From Lewinellaceae bacterium SD302 (GTDB lineage: Bacteria; Bacteroidota; Bacteroidia; Chitinophagales; Saprospiraceae), in assembly GCA_002591745.1 (NCBI GenBank), contig PDLQ01000036.1, forward strand, positions 1 through 46,752: 46,752 nucleotides of DNA, read 5' to 3'. The translations under genes were made by a program, and so were the position numbers. The notes under the pieces were generated by a model that was not told the DNA's origin, searched no databases, and was given only the letters and a program-made list of their open reading frames with translations. Position 1 is the stretch's first letter, and every line of letters starts with the position of its first letter. This document shows, piece by piece, positions 15,384 through 24,855 of the stretch.

Positions 15384-18300
15384 TTAGCGGATGATGGTAA
15401 CGAAACCTTTGGCGTCTTCGCGCTCGGTTCCGAATTTAATGTGATAGTAATAGGTACCCGTCGGTAGATCCTCACCATTGTAGGTGCCGTCGAAATCATT
15501 GCGGTAAGGAATGGAAGAACGGAATATTTCATCCCCCCATTGGTTGTAAAGGGTCACCTCGCTCGCGGGGAACTCGGTGTCATTCAACAAGCAGGGCACA
15601 ACGAAAAAGTCGTTCACCCCGTCGTTGTTGGGCGTGAAAATGTTTGGTGCCGTACAGTCGGCATCACTGCCCACCACGAGGGTGACCGTGGCTGAACTGG
15701 TCGTACAACCATCGCTCATCAACAGGTAAACTACGTCTACTTCACCAACAAAGTTTGGCGGTGCCTGGTAAGTGAATGTACCGTCATTTTCCGCCGTCAG
15801 CGTACCGGTGGAAACTTCTTCGATGATCTCGACGAAGCTGCCTGCTGGGAAGTCATCGTTCTCCAGCGGATCGAAGGTTGTTTGTCCTTGGAAAGGCACG
15901 TCGACCAAGTCGTCCACCGGTTCGGCCGGTGCCTTGTATTCTATGACGAGGGTGTCTACTCCGGCTCCGCCACAGAGACCTTCGTCGATTTCCCAAACCA
16001 AGACGTTATCGCCTTCTATGAGGTTGCCAACCATTGTCGTAGGACTGTCCGGATCGTCTACCTCCAGCCCGTCGGTAATGATCCGCCAGCGACCGGAAGA
16101 ACCGATTGTCGGTTCGTCGGCAGCGATCACGGTGGAACGCTCACTGTTACAGACCACCACATCATCCCCCGCTTCCGGTGAAGGATCACTTACGTTCAGG
16201 AGTACGACGTCCGATTTGGTCCCACAGTCGCTCATCACCGTCCAGGTGAAGGAATAGACATTGTTTTCTTCCAATCCCAGAATCTCGGTGTTTGGATCAC
16301 CGGGCTCTACGATCTCAACGCCGAGAATCTCCTGGGCGAGGTTCTGCGACCACATCCCTTCGCTGCCATCTTCCGTTACCGGACTGGCATTGAGACGGAT
16401 TTCAGAGGCCAGACAGACCAGTAAATCCTCACCTGCCAAGGCATCCTCTCCGCTGGTGACGTTAATGGTCACGGTGTCGCGGCTGTAATCTTTACATTCG
16501 CCATTGGAAAGCGCCCATTCGAAAAGGTAGGGGGCGCCGAATTCAGTCATCCCGTCCACTGCCGTCATCGGTGAGTTCGGGTTGACGATAAAGATGTCGC
16601 CACCACCGGAAACCAGGGTCCAGCGACCACTGCCGACCAGGGGTGTTTCGGCGTCCAGTAAATGGATACCTTCACAGACCGTCGTATCCACTCCGGCTTG
16701 CGCGGCGTCTACGTCGGCAATATCCAATTGGATACTCAAGGCGTTGCTAAGTGCACTGAAACAGCCGTTCAGCTCGGCTTGAACGAAAAAGTTGATCAGC
16801 CCGCCATTCGGGAAAAGACCAAAGTCATCAAGCTCGAATTCCGGGCCGATGCCGGCGGGGGTAACGGCCACCGTGCCATTCTCCGTGAACCACTGATAGG
16901 TGGCACCCGGCGTGGTGGTGTTTTCGTTTACGATCAGACTAAGCACAGCACCTTCGTCGTCAATACAGATGGCTGCCTGCGGTACTCCTACCGGAATGCC
17001 GGGCGTCTGCTGTACGTTCACTTCCACGGTCATCGTATCGCTGGCGCAACCACCTATCGTAGCCACTACTTCGTAAGTTCCACTGTGAACGTCGGCATCA
17101 GCGGTGGTGATCACCGGAGCCGCCAGGCTGGAACTGAAGTTGCTCGGGCCGCGCCAACTGTACATAGCACCGGGTAGATCCGTCGCCTGTAATTGAATCG
17201 GCTCGCCCTCACAGACCGGGGTTTGAGCCGAAGCACCAAAAGCAGGGAAGTCAGTAATGATAACCTCCAGCGGATCGGAGAATGGGGAGGGGCAGCCATC
17301 TATAAGCACCTGTACACGATAGTTGCCACTGAAGTCTAGATCGTTTGCGTTCAGCATGATCTCGTTTTCATCGGTTTCCAGAACCGTTCCGTCGGGAAGC
17401 TGCCAGAAATAGGTCGCTCCGGGCCCATAATCAGTGGTAGACAGGAAGAAGCTTTCGTCCAGACAGTAGCCGATCTCTCCGTCGGCAGTGATGGGCGTAG
17501 CCGGTTGTGCCGGGGCGAATTGTAGGTCGACGATGAAAGTACCGACCGGTGATACACAGCCCTGGTCATTGCTAACCGTCACTGAATAAGTACCACTGTT
17601 CATGGGGCTCACGTCTGGAATGAACAAAGTGTCCGCATTGCTGCTTAGCCCACCGGGGCCGCTCCAGCTGTAGTCGTAGTTTCCGTCGGGGTCGGCGGGC
17701 ATCACCTGAGCGATTAAGCCGATGGTTTCCCCGCCCGAAAGGCATTCCTCACCGGCCATCACGATGTCCAGTACTTCAATACCTTCCCTCACCTCAATGG
17801 CCAGGGTGTCGGTATCTTCGCAACCGTTCGGGTCGGTGACCGTCAGTACATAGTTGCCGGTAATCGTAGCGTCCACTTCTTCCAGTACGGGGGCGATGGA
17901 GTTGCTTGAGAAATTATTCGGTCCGGTCCAGGCGTAGGAGCTGCCGCCAACGTTACTGCCGCCCTGCAAGATCAGGTCATTACCGGTACAAACGGGGTCT
18001 GGCAACTGCTGGGTATTGGCCACGGGAGCATTATTTACCAAGACGGCAATCGGTTCGCTCGGTGAAGAGGGGCAGGTTCCCAGGTCTACAGTGACCTGCC
18101 AGTCGCCGGCGTATTGCATCAGGGTTTCATCCAACAACAGTACTGCGGTATCCGTTACGAATTCCTGACCGTTCGGGGCCATGAATACGTATTGTTCCCC
18201 ATCGGCAACCGTTGCAGTAAGCTCAAGTGGCTGACCGATACAGACCGGACTATTCGTAAACAAGGCCGGCTGTGGCGATGCGGGAATTACCCCTAACAAC

Positions 18301-21300
18301 AGAGAGTCCGGTTCACTGAAACAACCTTCGTTCAGTACGCTCCTTACGTAGTAGGTGCCAGAAAAATTATTATCCAGCGGGCCTACTTCAATCTCCTGGC
18401 CCGTTGCCGTGAAATTATTCGGTCCATCCCACTCGTATATCAGGTTGAGGGGGTTGTTTTGGACTGACAAAGTAGCAATGTCAAATTCGCAAGCGATCAC
18501 GGTCTGATTGGTTACCGCAACTTCCGGACGAACTACCGTAGTCACTTCGATCTGGGTAGACGGGCCACTGGGACAACCATTGACTAAAACCTGAAGGTAA
18601 AAATTTCGTCCGTCTCCTCCGTGAGGACCGGGTATCATTACTTCCGGCACGGGGGTGGTGGCCAGGAGGGTGCCGGAGCCCGGCGTTCCCTCGAACCAGT
18701 TGTATTCCACGTTGCCGATGAAGCTGGTATTGGTGCTCAGCGGGATGGGATCTCCGATACATACGGACTGAGGAGCTTCGATCGCCGGGGTAAGCGGTAG
18801 ATCTTCAATATTGACGTTGATCACACCCTCGGCCGCACAGCCGGTGATGCCGGTGATCACTACCCGGTAAGGGCCTTCGTCATCAGCGTCGATGCCCGGA
18901 ATAATGGGATTTTCTTCTGTGCTGAACAGCACGTTATTCGGGGTGAACCATTGGTAGGTGTAAATAACCTGCCCCGGTGCGGCTACCGTGGGTGGGTTGG
19001 CAAAAAGGAAAAGCGAATCTCCACCACAGAAACCGGAATTCGCCGTTGGTTCCGGAGCCAGTCCGTTGATGCCTACGAAAGTAGTACAACTGTTATCATT
19101 ACCGGCCTCATCGGTTACCGTCAGGGTCACTTCTTCCGTAGTGCCGATCTGCTCACAAGTGAAAGTGGCCGGCGTCAGGAAGATGGTATCGATACCACAG
19201 TTGTCGGAACTGAAATCATCGATGACCGACGGGTCGATGGTCACCGGCTCCGCACCGGAGGGATCGATGAAAATAGTTGTCGGCAGACAATTGACTACCG
19301 GAAGTACCCCGTCGATAACTTCAATATTAAAGCTACAGGTATCTGAATTCCCGCTCGGGTCAGAAACGGTGTAACTGAATACGGTGATTCCCTGGTTGAA
19401 GGTCAGGGTCGGTTGTGGATCATCAGCACTGCTACTTTGAAGTCCAAAGACAGTAGCTCCGGTGGAATAGAATTCCGGTAAAAGAATATTATAGGCCAGT
19501 TCTACGTAAGCGAAGGAATAGCCGTCGATATCGCCGGGTTGCATGGTGGCGTCTTCATCACAAGGGTTAACGCCTTCACCCGGTACCAGCCGCAGGCCGA
19601 ATTCGCCATCGGCCAACAGACTATTAAACTGATCGGGCGGAATATTGATTTTGACGGCCGCCGGGCCACTATTGCAATCCGTGGTGTTGATCAGGGTGTT
19701 ACCCAGCATAAACCCGTCGTCGGTGTAGATCTCGAGAGTGGCGTTCGGCCCGCTGAAGTCGCCTTGAAGGAAGACCGTCAGTTCGGTGGTATCTACGGTA
19801 AAGGGCGGAATTTCGGGGAAGTTGGCAATAACTTCCTCAGCCTGGAATTCACCCGCGTCCGCGTTGAAGTCAAAGGTCAGGAAACGTTCACCGGTAGTGG
19901 CGGGCGACTGGATAGCTACGAGATCGAAGATGCTGCAATTGTCTTCTACGGCCACGGGCAATGGCACGTCGATGGTAGCCGTACAACTGTCGGCGTCCAG
20001 CATGATGACCAAGTCCTCGGGGCAAGTAATGGTCGGTGGGATCAGGTCTTCAACGGTTGCCGTAAAGATACATTCATCGGTATTGCCGGCGCAGTCCGTG
20101 ACCCGGTAAGTGATCTGGTGCAGCCCGGGTTCCAGGTTGGCAAAGAGCGTGTCGACGGGGTCGATCTCAAAAGTCTCTGCTCCGTCAATGATGATTTCGA
20201 AGACCAGTGGCGAAAGGCGGCGTATGGGGGTGAAAATTTCTCCGAAAACCTGGGTGCCACCCGTGCAAATATCATTGATGGCGAAGTTGCCGGCCTGATC
20301 GGTCGGGATATTGGGCTCCAGGGTGATGATGATCATACCATCGGTCGCCCAGGCGTTGAACTGTTGACGGGTGAGGGTGATCTCGGTGGTCACGTCGGCA
20401 CACTGTACGTCGGTATTTCCGGTAACGCCGAGGTTACTGCCATCCTCGCCGATAATTCGGAAGAATTCTTCCGGCCCTTCACCATCGACGTTTTGTAACG
20501 TAATGGTGAGTGTACTCTCGTTGAGTGCATTGATGGGTAATTCGAAATTGATCGGGAAGACCAGAGTTACCGGGTCAACCGGAACGTTGATCTCGTCCCC
20601 TGGCTCGGCCGGACTGGTCAGGGTGACCGTATCGTAAGTGAAGTGTTGCAGCGGTAAACCGGTCACGCACTGGTCCACGATAGTAGGTGGGGTAAGGGCG
20701 ACGTTGGCAAAACAGACATCAGGGTCGGTACTAACCACCTGACTAGGCATACAATCGAAGACGTTTGGTGGTTGGGTATCTACCTGGCGGAACTGGGCCG
20801 TACCGGTGCGGACATTGCCACATTCATCGGTGACGATGACGTCAACGTCCAGTTTGCGCACCGTCTGATCCTGAGCATCACAGCTGAATTCGGGCAGAGT
20901 AGGAATTTCAGTAGTACCACTGACGTAAATTTCATAAGTCAGGGTTTCTTCGGGAGAACAGGCATCCTGGGCTACTACGTTGGCGTAGTTTTCCACCCAG
21001 GTGTCGAAGAGGTCCTGTTGGATCATCTCATTGTTACAGGTTGTCACCAAATCCTGAGGCGGTGTAATGAAGACCGCTCCGGTACTGTCCAGTACGGAAA
21101 TTTCCTGGACGTGCGTATTGGTATTGTTACAATCGTCGAAGATGCGCCAGGTCCGGGTGATGCGATAGAACTGGGGGCAGGGGCCAGGCAGGATTTGGTC
21201 GGTGAAACTGGTGTTGGGTGTCTCGGTACAGAAATCCATCAGGTTGGTGGGTTCACCTACGACATCGAAGTTGAAAACGTCCTCACAGTTGACGGTGATG

Positions 21301-22487
21301 TCTTCGGGCGCATCGAAGCTCGGGGCCAGATTGTCGCCTACGAAGATGCTCTGCACCTGGGTACTTGAGTTACCGCAGCGGTCGGTGACCGTCCAGCTGC
21401 GCATGATGTTGAAGTTGAAGTTACAGTCGGGTTGGAAGATGGTATTGTCCGAAAAGGTCACGTCCAGATCTTCCACTGCGGTGCAGTTATCAAAAAGGTC
21501 GGTAGGTTCGCCGGTTACGGCCAGGCTTTCCCAGTCTTCGAAACACTGCAATTGCTTGTTGCTGGGACGGTTGAAAGTAGGCAGTTCATTGTCGACCACT
21601 TCAATGGTTTGGGTTTGCACCACGCCGTTCCCACAGCTGTCGATACTTCCCCAGGTTCGCTGGATGGTATATTCGAATTCGTTGCAGCTTCCATCGAAAA
21701 GTTGGTTGTCCACCTCGTTAAAGACGACGGGGTAGGGTGTTGCCCGGCAGTCCTCGGCGGTCACCACCGGAGGGGTTGGTACAGAGCCGGAACAACTAAC
21801 GGTCATGTCCTCCGGTACACCGATAAGTACGGGGGGCAAAGTGTCGATGATAACGTAAGTAAAGGTTACCTGGATGGATTGCAGACATTGATCGGCTACG
21901 GTGTAGGTCACCTCGATCACGTCACCACAGCCAATCGCGCCCAGTGGCTCGGAATCGTCCGTAATGGAAGTAATGGGAGCGCAGCCGGCGATACTGTTAC
22001 TGACCACCCGCAGCTGGTTGCGGTTGAGCCAGGCACCGTAGGAGAGCTCAAAGTTGGGGTCTACGGCCGCATCACACTGTACGGTATCCGGCGTGTTGTC
22101 TAAGCCCGGGCCAAAGGTGGGGCCGTCGGTGGAAGGGCCAAAAGTAATTTCTTGTTGTACGCGGGTAGTGCCCTCAGAGTCGGTGACCTCCCAGATGCGG
22201 AAGATGACACCGCCGGCACAAACGGTGGAACTACCGTTACTCAAGGAGTCAAAAGGAGTGACTTCTACGTTGCCGTTCTCAGTCTGGGCGGTCAGGGTAA
22301 CCGAGGCGGGTGCGTCGTTGAAGCAATCGACCGTTACGTCGTCCGGGGCGGGGTCGAGAAAAACAGGTGGTGGCAGTTCAGCCCCGAAAACCGGGGTGGG
22401 CCCAAAAAGAGCGAACAACATTAGCAGGGTAGCTAATGGCCGAAGGTTTTTCTCGCGGCAGGTCGCCGTTGCGGAGAAAGAGAACAT
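15384..22487 (-). CDS. giant T9SS-exported adhesin with HYR/Ig-like repeats and type B sorting domain
   Basis: About 2367 aa from the ATG at 22487; the frame runs 13 codons further to a TTG at 22526. Signal peptide ends near PTPVFGAE. The first third has repeated HYR-like modules of about 85 residues (pattern PPTITCPEDLVI...VEDNC...YTVSDPSGN) with regularly placed Cys. The middle has Ig/PKD-like modules of about 80-90 residues (PVCEGEPIQLQA...YSWRGPSNFSS...GTYEVVATIGGC). Near 2200-2290 is a cadherin-like segment (NDDFPAGSFVEI...YQAPPNFVG). The last 90 residues are the gliding-motility/T9SS type B sorting domain: PNIFTPNNDGVNDFF, LYNQWGDEIFRS, GEDLPTGTYYYHIKF. Surface adhesion or gliding is likely. 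It heads the operon with PorP/SprF and PD40/OmpA genes. Confidence 0.93.
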   Translation of the reverse strand: MFSFSATATCREKNLRPLATLLMLFALFGPTPVFGAELPPPVFLDPAPDDVTVDCFNDAPASVTLTAQTENGNVEVTPFDSLSNGSSTVCAGGVIFRIWEVTDSEGTTRVQQEITFGPSTDGPTFGPGLDNTPDTVQCDAAVDPNFELSYGAWLNRNQLRVVSNSIAGCAPITSITDDSEPLGAIGCGDVIEVTYTVADQCLQSIQVTFTYVIIDTLPPVLIGVPEDMTVSCSGSVPTPPVVTAEDCRATPYPVVFNEVDNQLFDGSCNEFEYTIQRTWGSIDSCGNGVVQTQTIEVVDNELPTFNRPSNKQLQCFEDWESLAVTGEPTDLFDNCTAVEDLDVTFSDNTIFQPDCNFNFNIMRSWTVTDRCGNSSTQVQSIFVGDNLAPSFDAPEDITVNCEDVFNFDVVGEPTNLMDFCTETPNTSFTDQILPGPCPQFYRITRTWRIFDDCNNTNTHVQEISVLDSTGAVFITPPQDLVTTCNNEMIQQDLFDTWVENYANVVAQDACSPEETLTYEIYVSGTTEIPTLPEFSCDAQDQTVRKLDVDVIVTDECGNVRTGTAQFRQVDTQPPNVFDCMPSQVVSTDPDVCFANVALTPPTIVDQCVTGLPLQHFTYDTVTLTSPAEPGDEINVPVDPVTLVFPINFELPINALNESTLTITLQNVDGEGPEEFFRIIGEDGSNLGVTGNTDVQCADVTTEITLTRQQFNAWATDGMIIITLEPNIPTDQAGNFAINDICTGGTQVFGEIFTPIRRLSPLVFEIIIDGAETFEIDPVDTLFANLEPGLHQITYRVTDCAGNTDECIFTATVEDLIPPTITCPEDLVIMLDADSCTATIDVPLPVAVEDNCSIFDLVAIQSPATTGERFLTFDFNADAGEFQAEEVIANFPEIPPFTVDTTELTVFLQGDFSGPNATLEIYTDDGFMLGNTLINTTDCNSGPAAVKINIPPDQFNSLLADGEFGLRLVPGEGVNPCDEDATMQPGDIDGYSFAYVELAYNILLPEFYSTGATVFGLQSSSADDPQPTLTFNQGITVFSYTVSDPSGNSDTCSFNIEVIDGVLPVVNCLPTTIFIDPSGAEPVTIDPSVIDDFSSDNCGIDTIFLTPATFTCEQIGTTEEVTLTVTDEAGNDNSCTTFVGINGLAPEPTANSGFCGGDSLFLFANPPTVAAPGQVIYTYQWFTPNNVLFSTEENPIIPGIDADDEGPYRVVITGITGCAAEGVINVNIEDLPLTPAIEAPQSVCIGDPIPLSTNTSFIGNVEYNWFEGTPGSGTLLATTPVPEVMIPGPHGGDGRNFYLQVLVNGCPSGPSTQIEVTTVVRPEVAVTNQTVIACEFDIATLSVQNNPLNLIYEWDGPNNFTATGQEIEVGPLDNNFSGTYYVRSVLNEGCFSEPDSLLLGVIPASPQPALFTNSPVCIGQPLELTATVADGEQYVFMAPNGQEFVTDTAVLLLDETLMQYAGDWQVTVDLGTCPSSPSEPIAVLVNNAPVANTQQLPDPVCTGNDLILQGGSNVGGSSYAWTGPNNFSSNSIAPVLEEVDATITGNYVLTVTDPNGCEDTDTLAIEVREGIEVLDIVMAGEECLSGGETIGLIAQVMPADPDGNYDYSWSGPGGLSSNADTLFIPDVSPMNSGTYSVTVSNDQGCVSPVGTFIVDLQFAPAQPATPITADGEIGYCLDESFFLSTTDYGPGATYFWQLPDGTVLETDENEIMLNANDLDFSGNYRVQVLIDGCPSPFSDPLEVIITDFPAFGASAQTPVCEGEPIQLQATDLPGAMYSWRGPSNFSSSLAAPVITTADADVHSGTYEVVATIGGCASDTMTVEVNVQQTPGIPVGVPQAAICIDDEGAVLSLIVNENTTTPGATYQWFTENGTVAVTPAGIGPEFELDDFGLFPNGGLINFFVQAELNGCFSALSNALSIQLDIADVDAAQAGVDTTVCEGIHLLDAETPLVGSGRWTLVSGGGDIFIVNPNSPMTAVDGMTEFGAPYLFEWALSNGECKDYSRDTVTINVTSGEDALAGEDLLVCLASEIRLNASPVTEDGSEGMWSQNLAQEILGVEIVEPGDPNTEILGLEENNVYSFTWTVMSDCGTKSDVVLLNVSDPSPEAGDDVVVCNSERSTVIAADEPTIGSSGRWRIITDGLEVDDPDSPTTMVGNLIEGDNVLVWEIDEGLCGGAGVDTLVIEYKAPAEPVDDLVDVPFQGQTTFDPLENDDFPAGSFVEIIEEVSTGTLTAENDGTFTYQAPPNFVGEVDVVYLLMSDGCTTSSATVTLVVGSDADCTAPNIFTPNNDGVNDFFVVPCLLNDTEFPASEVTLYNQWGDEIFRSSIPYRNDFDGTYNGEDLPTGTYYYHIKFGTEREDAKGFVTIIR

Positions 22488-22846
22488 ATCCAGGAAGTTG
22501 TGTGGTGCAATGAAGTGAGGAGGCAACTAGGCGTTGGCAGGTCGATCGCCGGGTAATTCATTAGGCGGACTAATGAGAGGAGGTCCGCATTGCACGCGGA
22601 AGGTGGTAACGTAGACAGTCATTGGGATTAAAATGTAAGTCGCCAGGATTCAACCTGAGGCCGAATTCAGGAAACGCGTTTTGGGATAAAAAAGCTAAAG
22701 ACCTCACAAAGATAAACTATCTGGAGGAATAAGCGTCGCTACGGGCTTGCCAGACGGTAAGCACCGGCAAGATCATAGCGATGGCGGCAAATTATCTATC
22801 GGTATAAGTGCTACGGCGTACCTTCGGGCTGCTAATTGCAGCCGAA
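22488..22846. other. divergent regulatory region
   Basis: About 360 bp between the adhesin operon and the AraC-type regulator gene, which face away from each other. It holds a consensus -7 element for the adhesin operon (22707-22714) and a weaker TACCTTCG element (22819-22826, plus) about 20 bp before the regulator ATG. No separate gene is visible. Confidence 0.5.
22707..22714 (-). promoter_or_regulatory. Bacteroidota -7 promoter element for the adhesin operon
   Basis: Minus strand reads TATCTTTG, an exact TAnnTTTG match preceded by AT-rich sequence. The predicted transcript would have a leader of more than 200 nt before the ATG at 22487. Confidence 0.55.
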
Positions 22847-23971
22847 ATGATCGTAAGCCTGACGGACCTTTTTATCATCGCCAGTCTTATCCAAGGAGCC
22901 TTCCTTGGTGTGGCTATTCTCAGTGTCGGTTACTTTAGGAGCCCAGCTAATTATTACCTGGGCTGGAGTCTTTTGCTGCTGAGCGGTATTCAGTTTTTAG
23001 GATGGCAGGATCTGGATATTGACTTCATCGACTGGCTTTGGGCATTTATGTGGGAGTATCTGTTCATAGCTTTGATAGTAAGTTATTTTTTGAAAGCGCT
23101 TAAGCATCCGCTTTTCGAATCTCTTTGGCGAAGATGGTTGTTTGCCCCTTTTTTAGTGAGTTTGGCCATTGACCTTTTTGTGGCCGGAGGTCTATACCTT
23201 AATCTATACGAGGTGGCTGGTCTCATCGACTCGGGTTTTTACCAATTTTACGAAATTGCTAGAGATCAGTTCGCGCTTTGGTTCAATGCCGTCGGCCTAA
23301 TCACCGTTTCCATTATTACATGGCAATATCGAGAACCCGTACCTTCCCGCCGGCGGTGGCTTCTCCGGTTTTGTGCTGCGATGCTCGGAATCATCTGCCT
23401 GTGGTTCGTGGCGAATTTCGCTGATGACCAACTGGGACTTGGAAATGCCTACACGGTAGTGTGGCTGGCCGTTGGCGTATTTTTTTGGTGGGTGGCTTAC
23501 ACGGGAGTCTACCAGATGCGGGTGTTGGACGAGCAGCTGGAAATCCGGTCAATGGTAACTGAAAATCTTCTGCCCAATGCACCGGCCGGCTCAGTGGAAA
23601 CCACTCCGGTCAAAACATTCTCACCCTTGGAGAAATACGCCATTGAGATACAGCAACTGATGGCTAAAAAACGCTTGTTTTCTAATCCTGATCTAAGTCG
23701 TCAAGTGGTGGCTGATGAATTAGGTGTCAGTGAGGGATACGTGTCTCGGGTGATGAGCGAGGAGATTGGGGAGCGGTTTGCCGATTATGTAAATCGGTTC
23801 AGGGCTGAAGAGGCACGCCGTCTGCTGATGTTGCCGCAATTCGATCGCTATTCTCTCGAGGCGATTGGTCTGGAAGCCGGGTTTCGGTCAAGGAGCGCCT
23901 TTTACAGCGTCTTCAAAAAAGCTACGGGAAGTACACCCGGTGAGTTCCGAAAAAACAGAAAAGTGTCCTGA
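22847..23971 (+). CDS. membrane-anchored AraC-family transcriptional regulator
   Basis: 374 aa from the ATG at 22847 (MIVSLTDLFII); the frame also has a GTG 13 codons earlier. The N-terminal half has about seven hydrophobic helices (residues about 8-30, 36-55, 65-85, 95-115, 145-160, 180-200, 210-230), a 7TM-type sensor arrangement common to Bacteroidota regulators of this class. The C-terminal about 100 residues form an AraC HTH pair: PDLSRQVVADELGVSEGYVSRVMSEEIGERFADYVNRFR, then YSLEAIGLEAGFRSRSAFYSVFKKATGSTPGEFRK. It is divergent to the adhesin operon and 96 bp upstream of the barrel/peptidase pair; either could be its target. Signal unknown. Confidence 0.9.
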   Translation: MIVSLTDLFIIASLIQGAFLGVAILSVGYFRSPANYYLGWSLLLLSGIQFLGWQDLDIDFIDWLWAFMWEYLFIALIVSYFLKALKHPLFESLWRRWLFAPFLVSLAIDLFVAGGLYLNLYEVAGLIDSGFYQFYEIARDQFALWFNAVGLITVSIITWQYREPVPSRRRWLLRFCAAMLGIICLWFVANFADDQLGLGNAYTVVWLAVGVFFWWVAYTGVYQMRVLDEQLEIRSMVTENLLPNAPAGSVETTPVKTFSPLEKYAIEIQQLMAKKRLFSNPDLSRQVVADELGVSEGYVSRVMSEEIGERFADYVNRFRAEEARRLLMLPQFDRYSLEAIGLEAGFRSRSAFYSVFKKATGSTPGEFRKNRKVS

Positions 23972-24067
23972 TTGCTGGGATTCCGAGGATACAGGACAGA
24001 CTTTAATTCAGATTTCTTGTATTGAGTTAAGCTTGACTGCATGTTTGTGAGACAATAACTCCTGAAT

Positions 24068-24850
24068 ATGCGATTACATTTTTTAGCCCTTGTGGCCTTT
24101 CTCTTTCCCGCAGTAGTTTCTTCCCAGAATTTGCTACTTGTTGAACCCAGGAACGAGTTAGTATTTACGCTTGGGCTGCACCGGGGTTTTTTTAATGACG
24201 CTAATTATTCCCCGCTTCACCAGCAGAGTGTCGGGCCTGAATTTGAGCTTTCTTACCAGAGAAATACTGCGGACGGGAATCGTTATTCAGTAGGCTTCGG
24301 AGCCACCCTCGCTACGCTGTCGACCAGTGTGGATGATGAGGAGAAAGCCACCCGCCCGGTCATTAACCTGCACGTGGGTTGGCAAAAAGGCTTGGCCGGA
24401 AATACACCGGACCGCCGGCTTTACGTTGGAGTCAACTTCCGTTCCAATGCCGATGTAACGCTATACGACGGAGATGAATCCGTCACCTGGTTCGCGCTCC
24501 ACGCTTTTGAAGGCGCGGCCGCAGGTGCATGGCGGGTGGGTAAGAAGCACGGTATTAACGCTGAGGTGGCCGTTCCTTTCTTCGGACTTTTGTCCCGACC
24601 TCCGTACAGCGGTTTCGACAAATTCATCTCCGACAACTCCGACAATCTGTTCAAGATTCTGACTCGTGGATCCTGGACGTCCCTTAACAATTTCTTCGGC
24701 ATTCGCGGTGAACTGGGCTACGCTTACCAGATCACTGACCGTTGGTTTATGCAAGCCAAGTACGGCCTGAACTACTACACCACTCAGCGGCAAGACCGCA
24801 CACGTATCTTCAATAATTCCTTATCTCTATCAAGCAGCCACAAATTTTAA
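24068..24850 (+). CDS. secreted, probably outer-membrane beta-barrel protein
   Basis: 260 aa. Signal peptide 1-19 (FLALVAFLFPAVVSSQ). The rest alternates polar and hydrophobic residues in short strands with aromatic ends (YSVGFGATLATLS, VINLHVGWQKGL, RRLYVGVNFRSN, WFMQAKYGLNYYTTQ) and ends in LSLSSSHKF with a C-terminal Phe, as in outer-membrane barrels. I do not recognise a named family. It is five bases upstream of the S41 peptidase gene, so the two are surely co-transcribed and may work together at the outer membrane. Confidence 0.7.
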   Translation: MRLHFLALVAFLFPAVVSSQNLLLVEPRNELVFTLGLHRGFFNDANYSPLHQQSVGPEFELSYQRNTADGNRYSVGFGATLATLSTSVDDEEKATRPVINLHVGWQKGLAGNTPDRRLYVGVNFRSNADVTLYDGDESVTWFALHAFEGAAAGAWRVGKKHGINAEVAVPFFGLLSRPPYSGFDKFISDNSDNLFKILTRGSWTSLNNFFGIRGELGYAYQITDRWFMQAKYGLNYYTTQRQDRTRIFNNSLSLSSSHKF

Positions 24851-24855
24851 TCCCG

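Noticed and set aside
19539..20498. Long plus-strand frame of 319 codons inside the adhesin
   Set aside because: Antisense to a well-supported coding region; such frames arise from codon bias in repeats.
15384..22487. Possible CRISPR-like or tandem DNA repeats in the adhesin gene
   Set aside because: The periodicity is at protein level (HYR/Ig modules) with diverged DNA, not short identical repeats with spacers.
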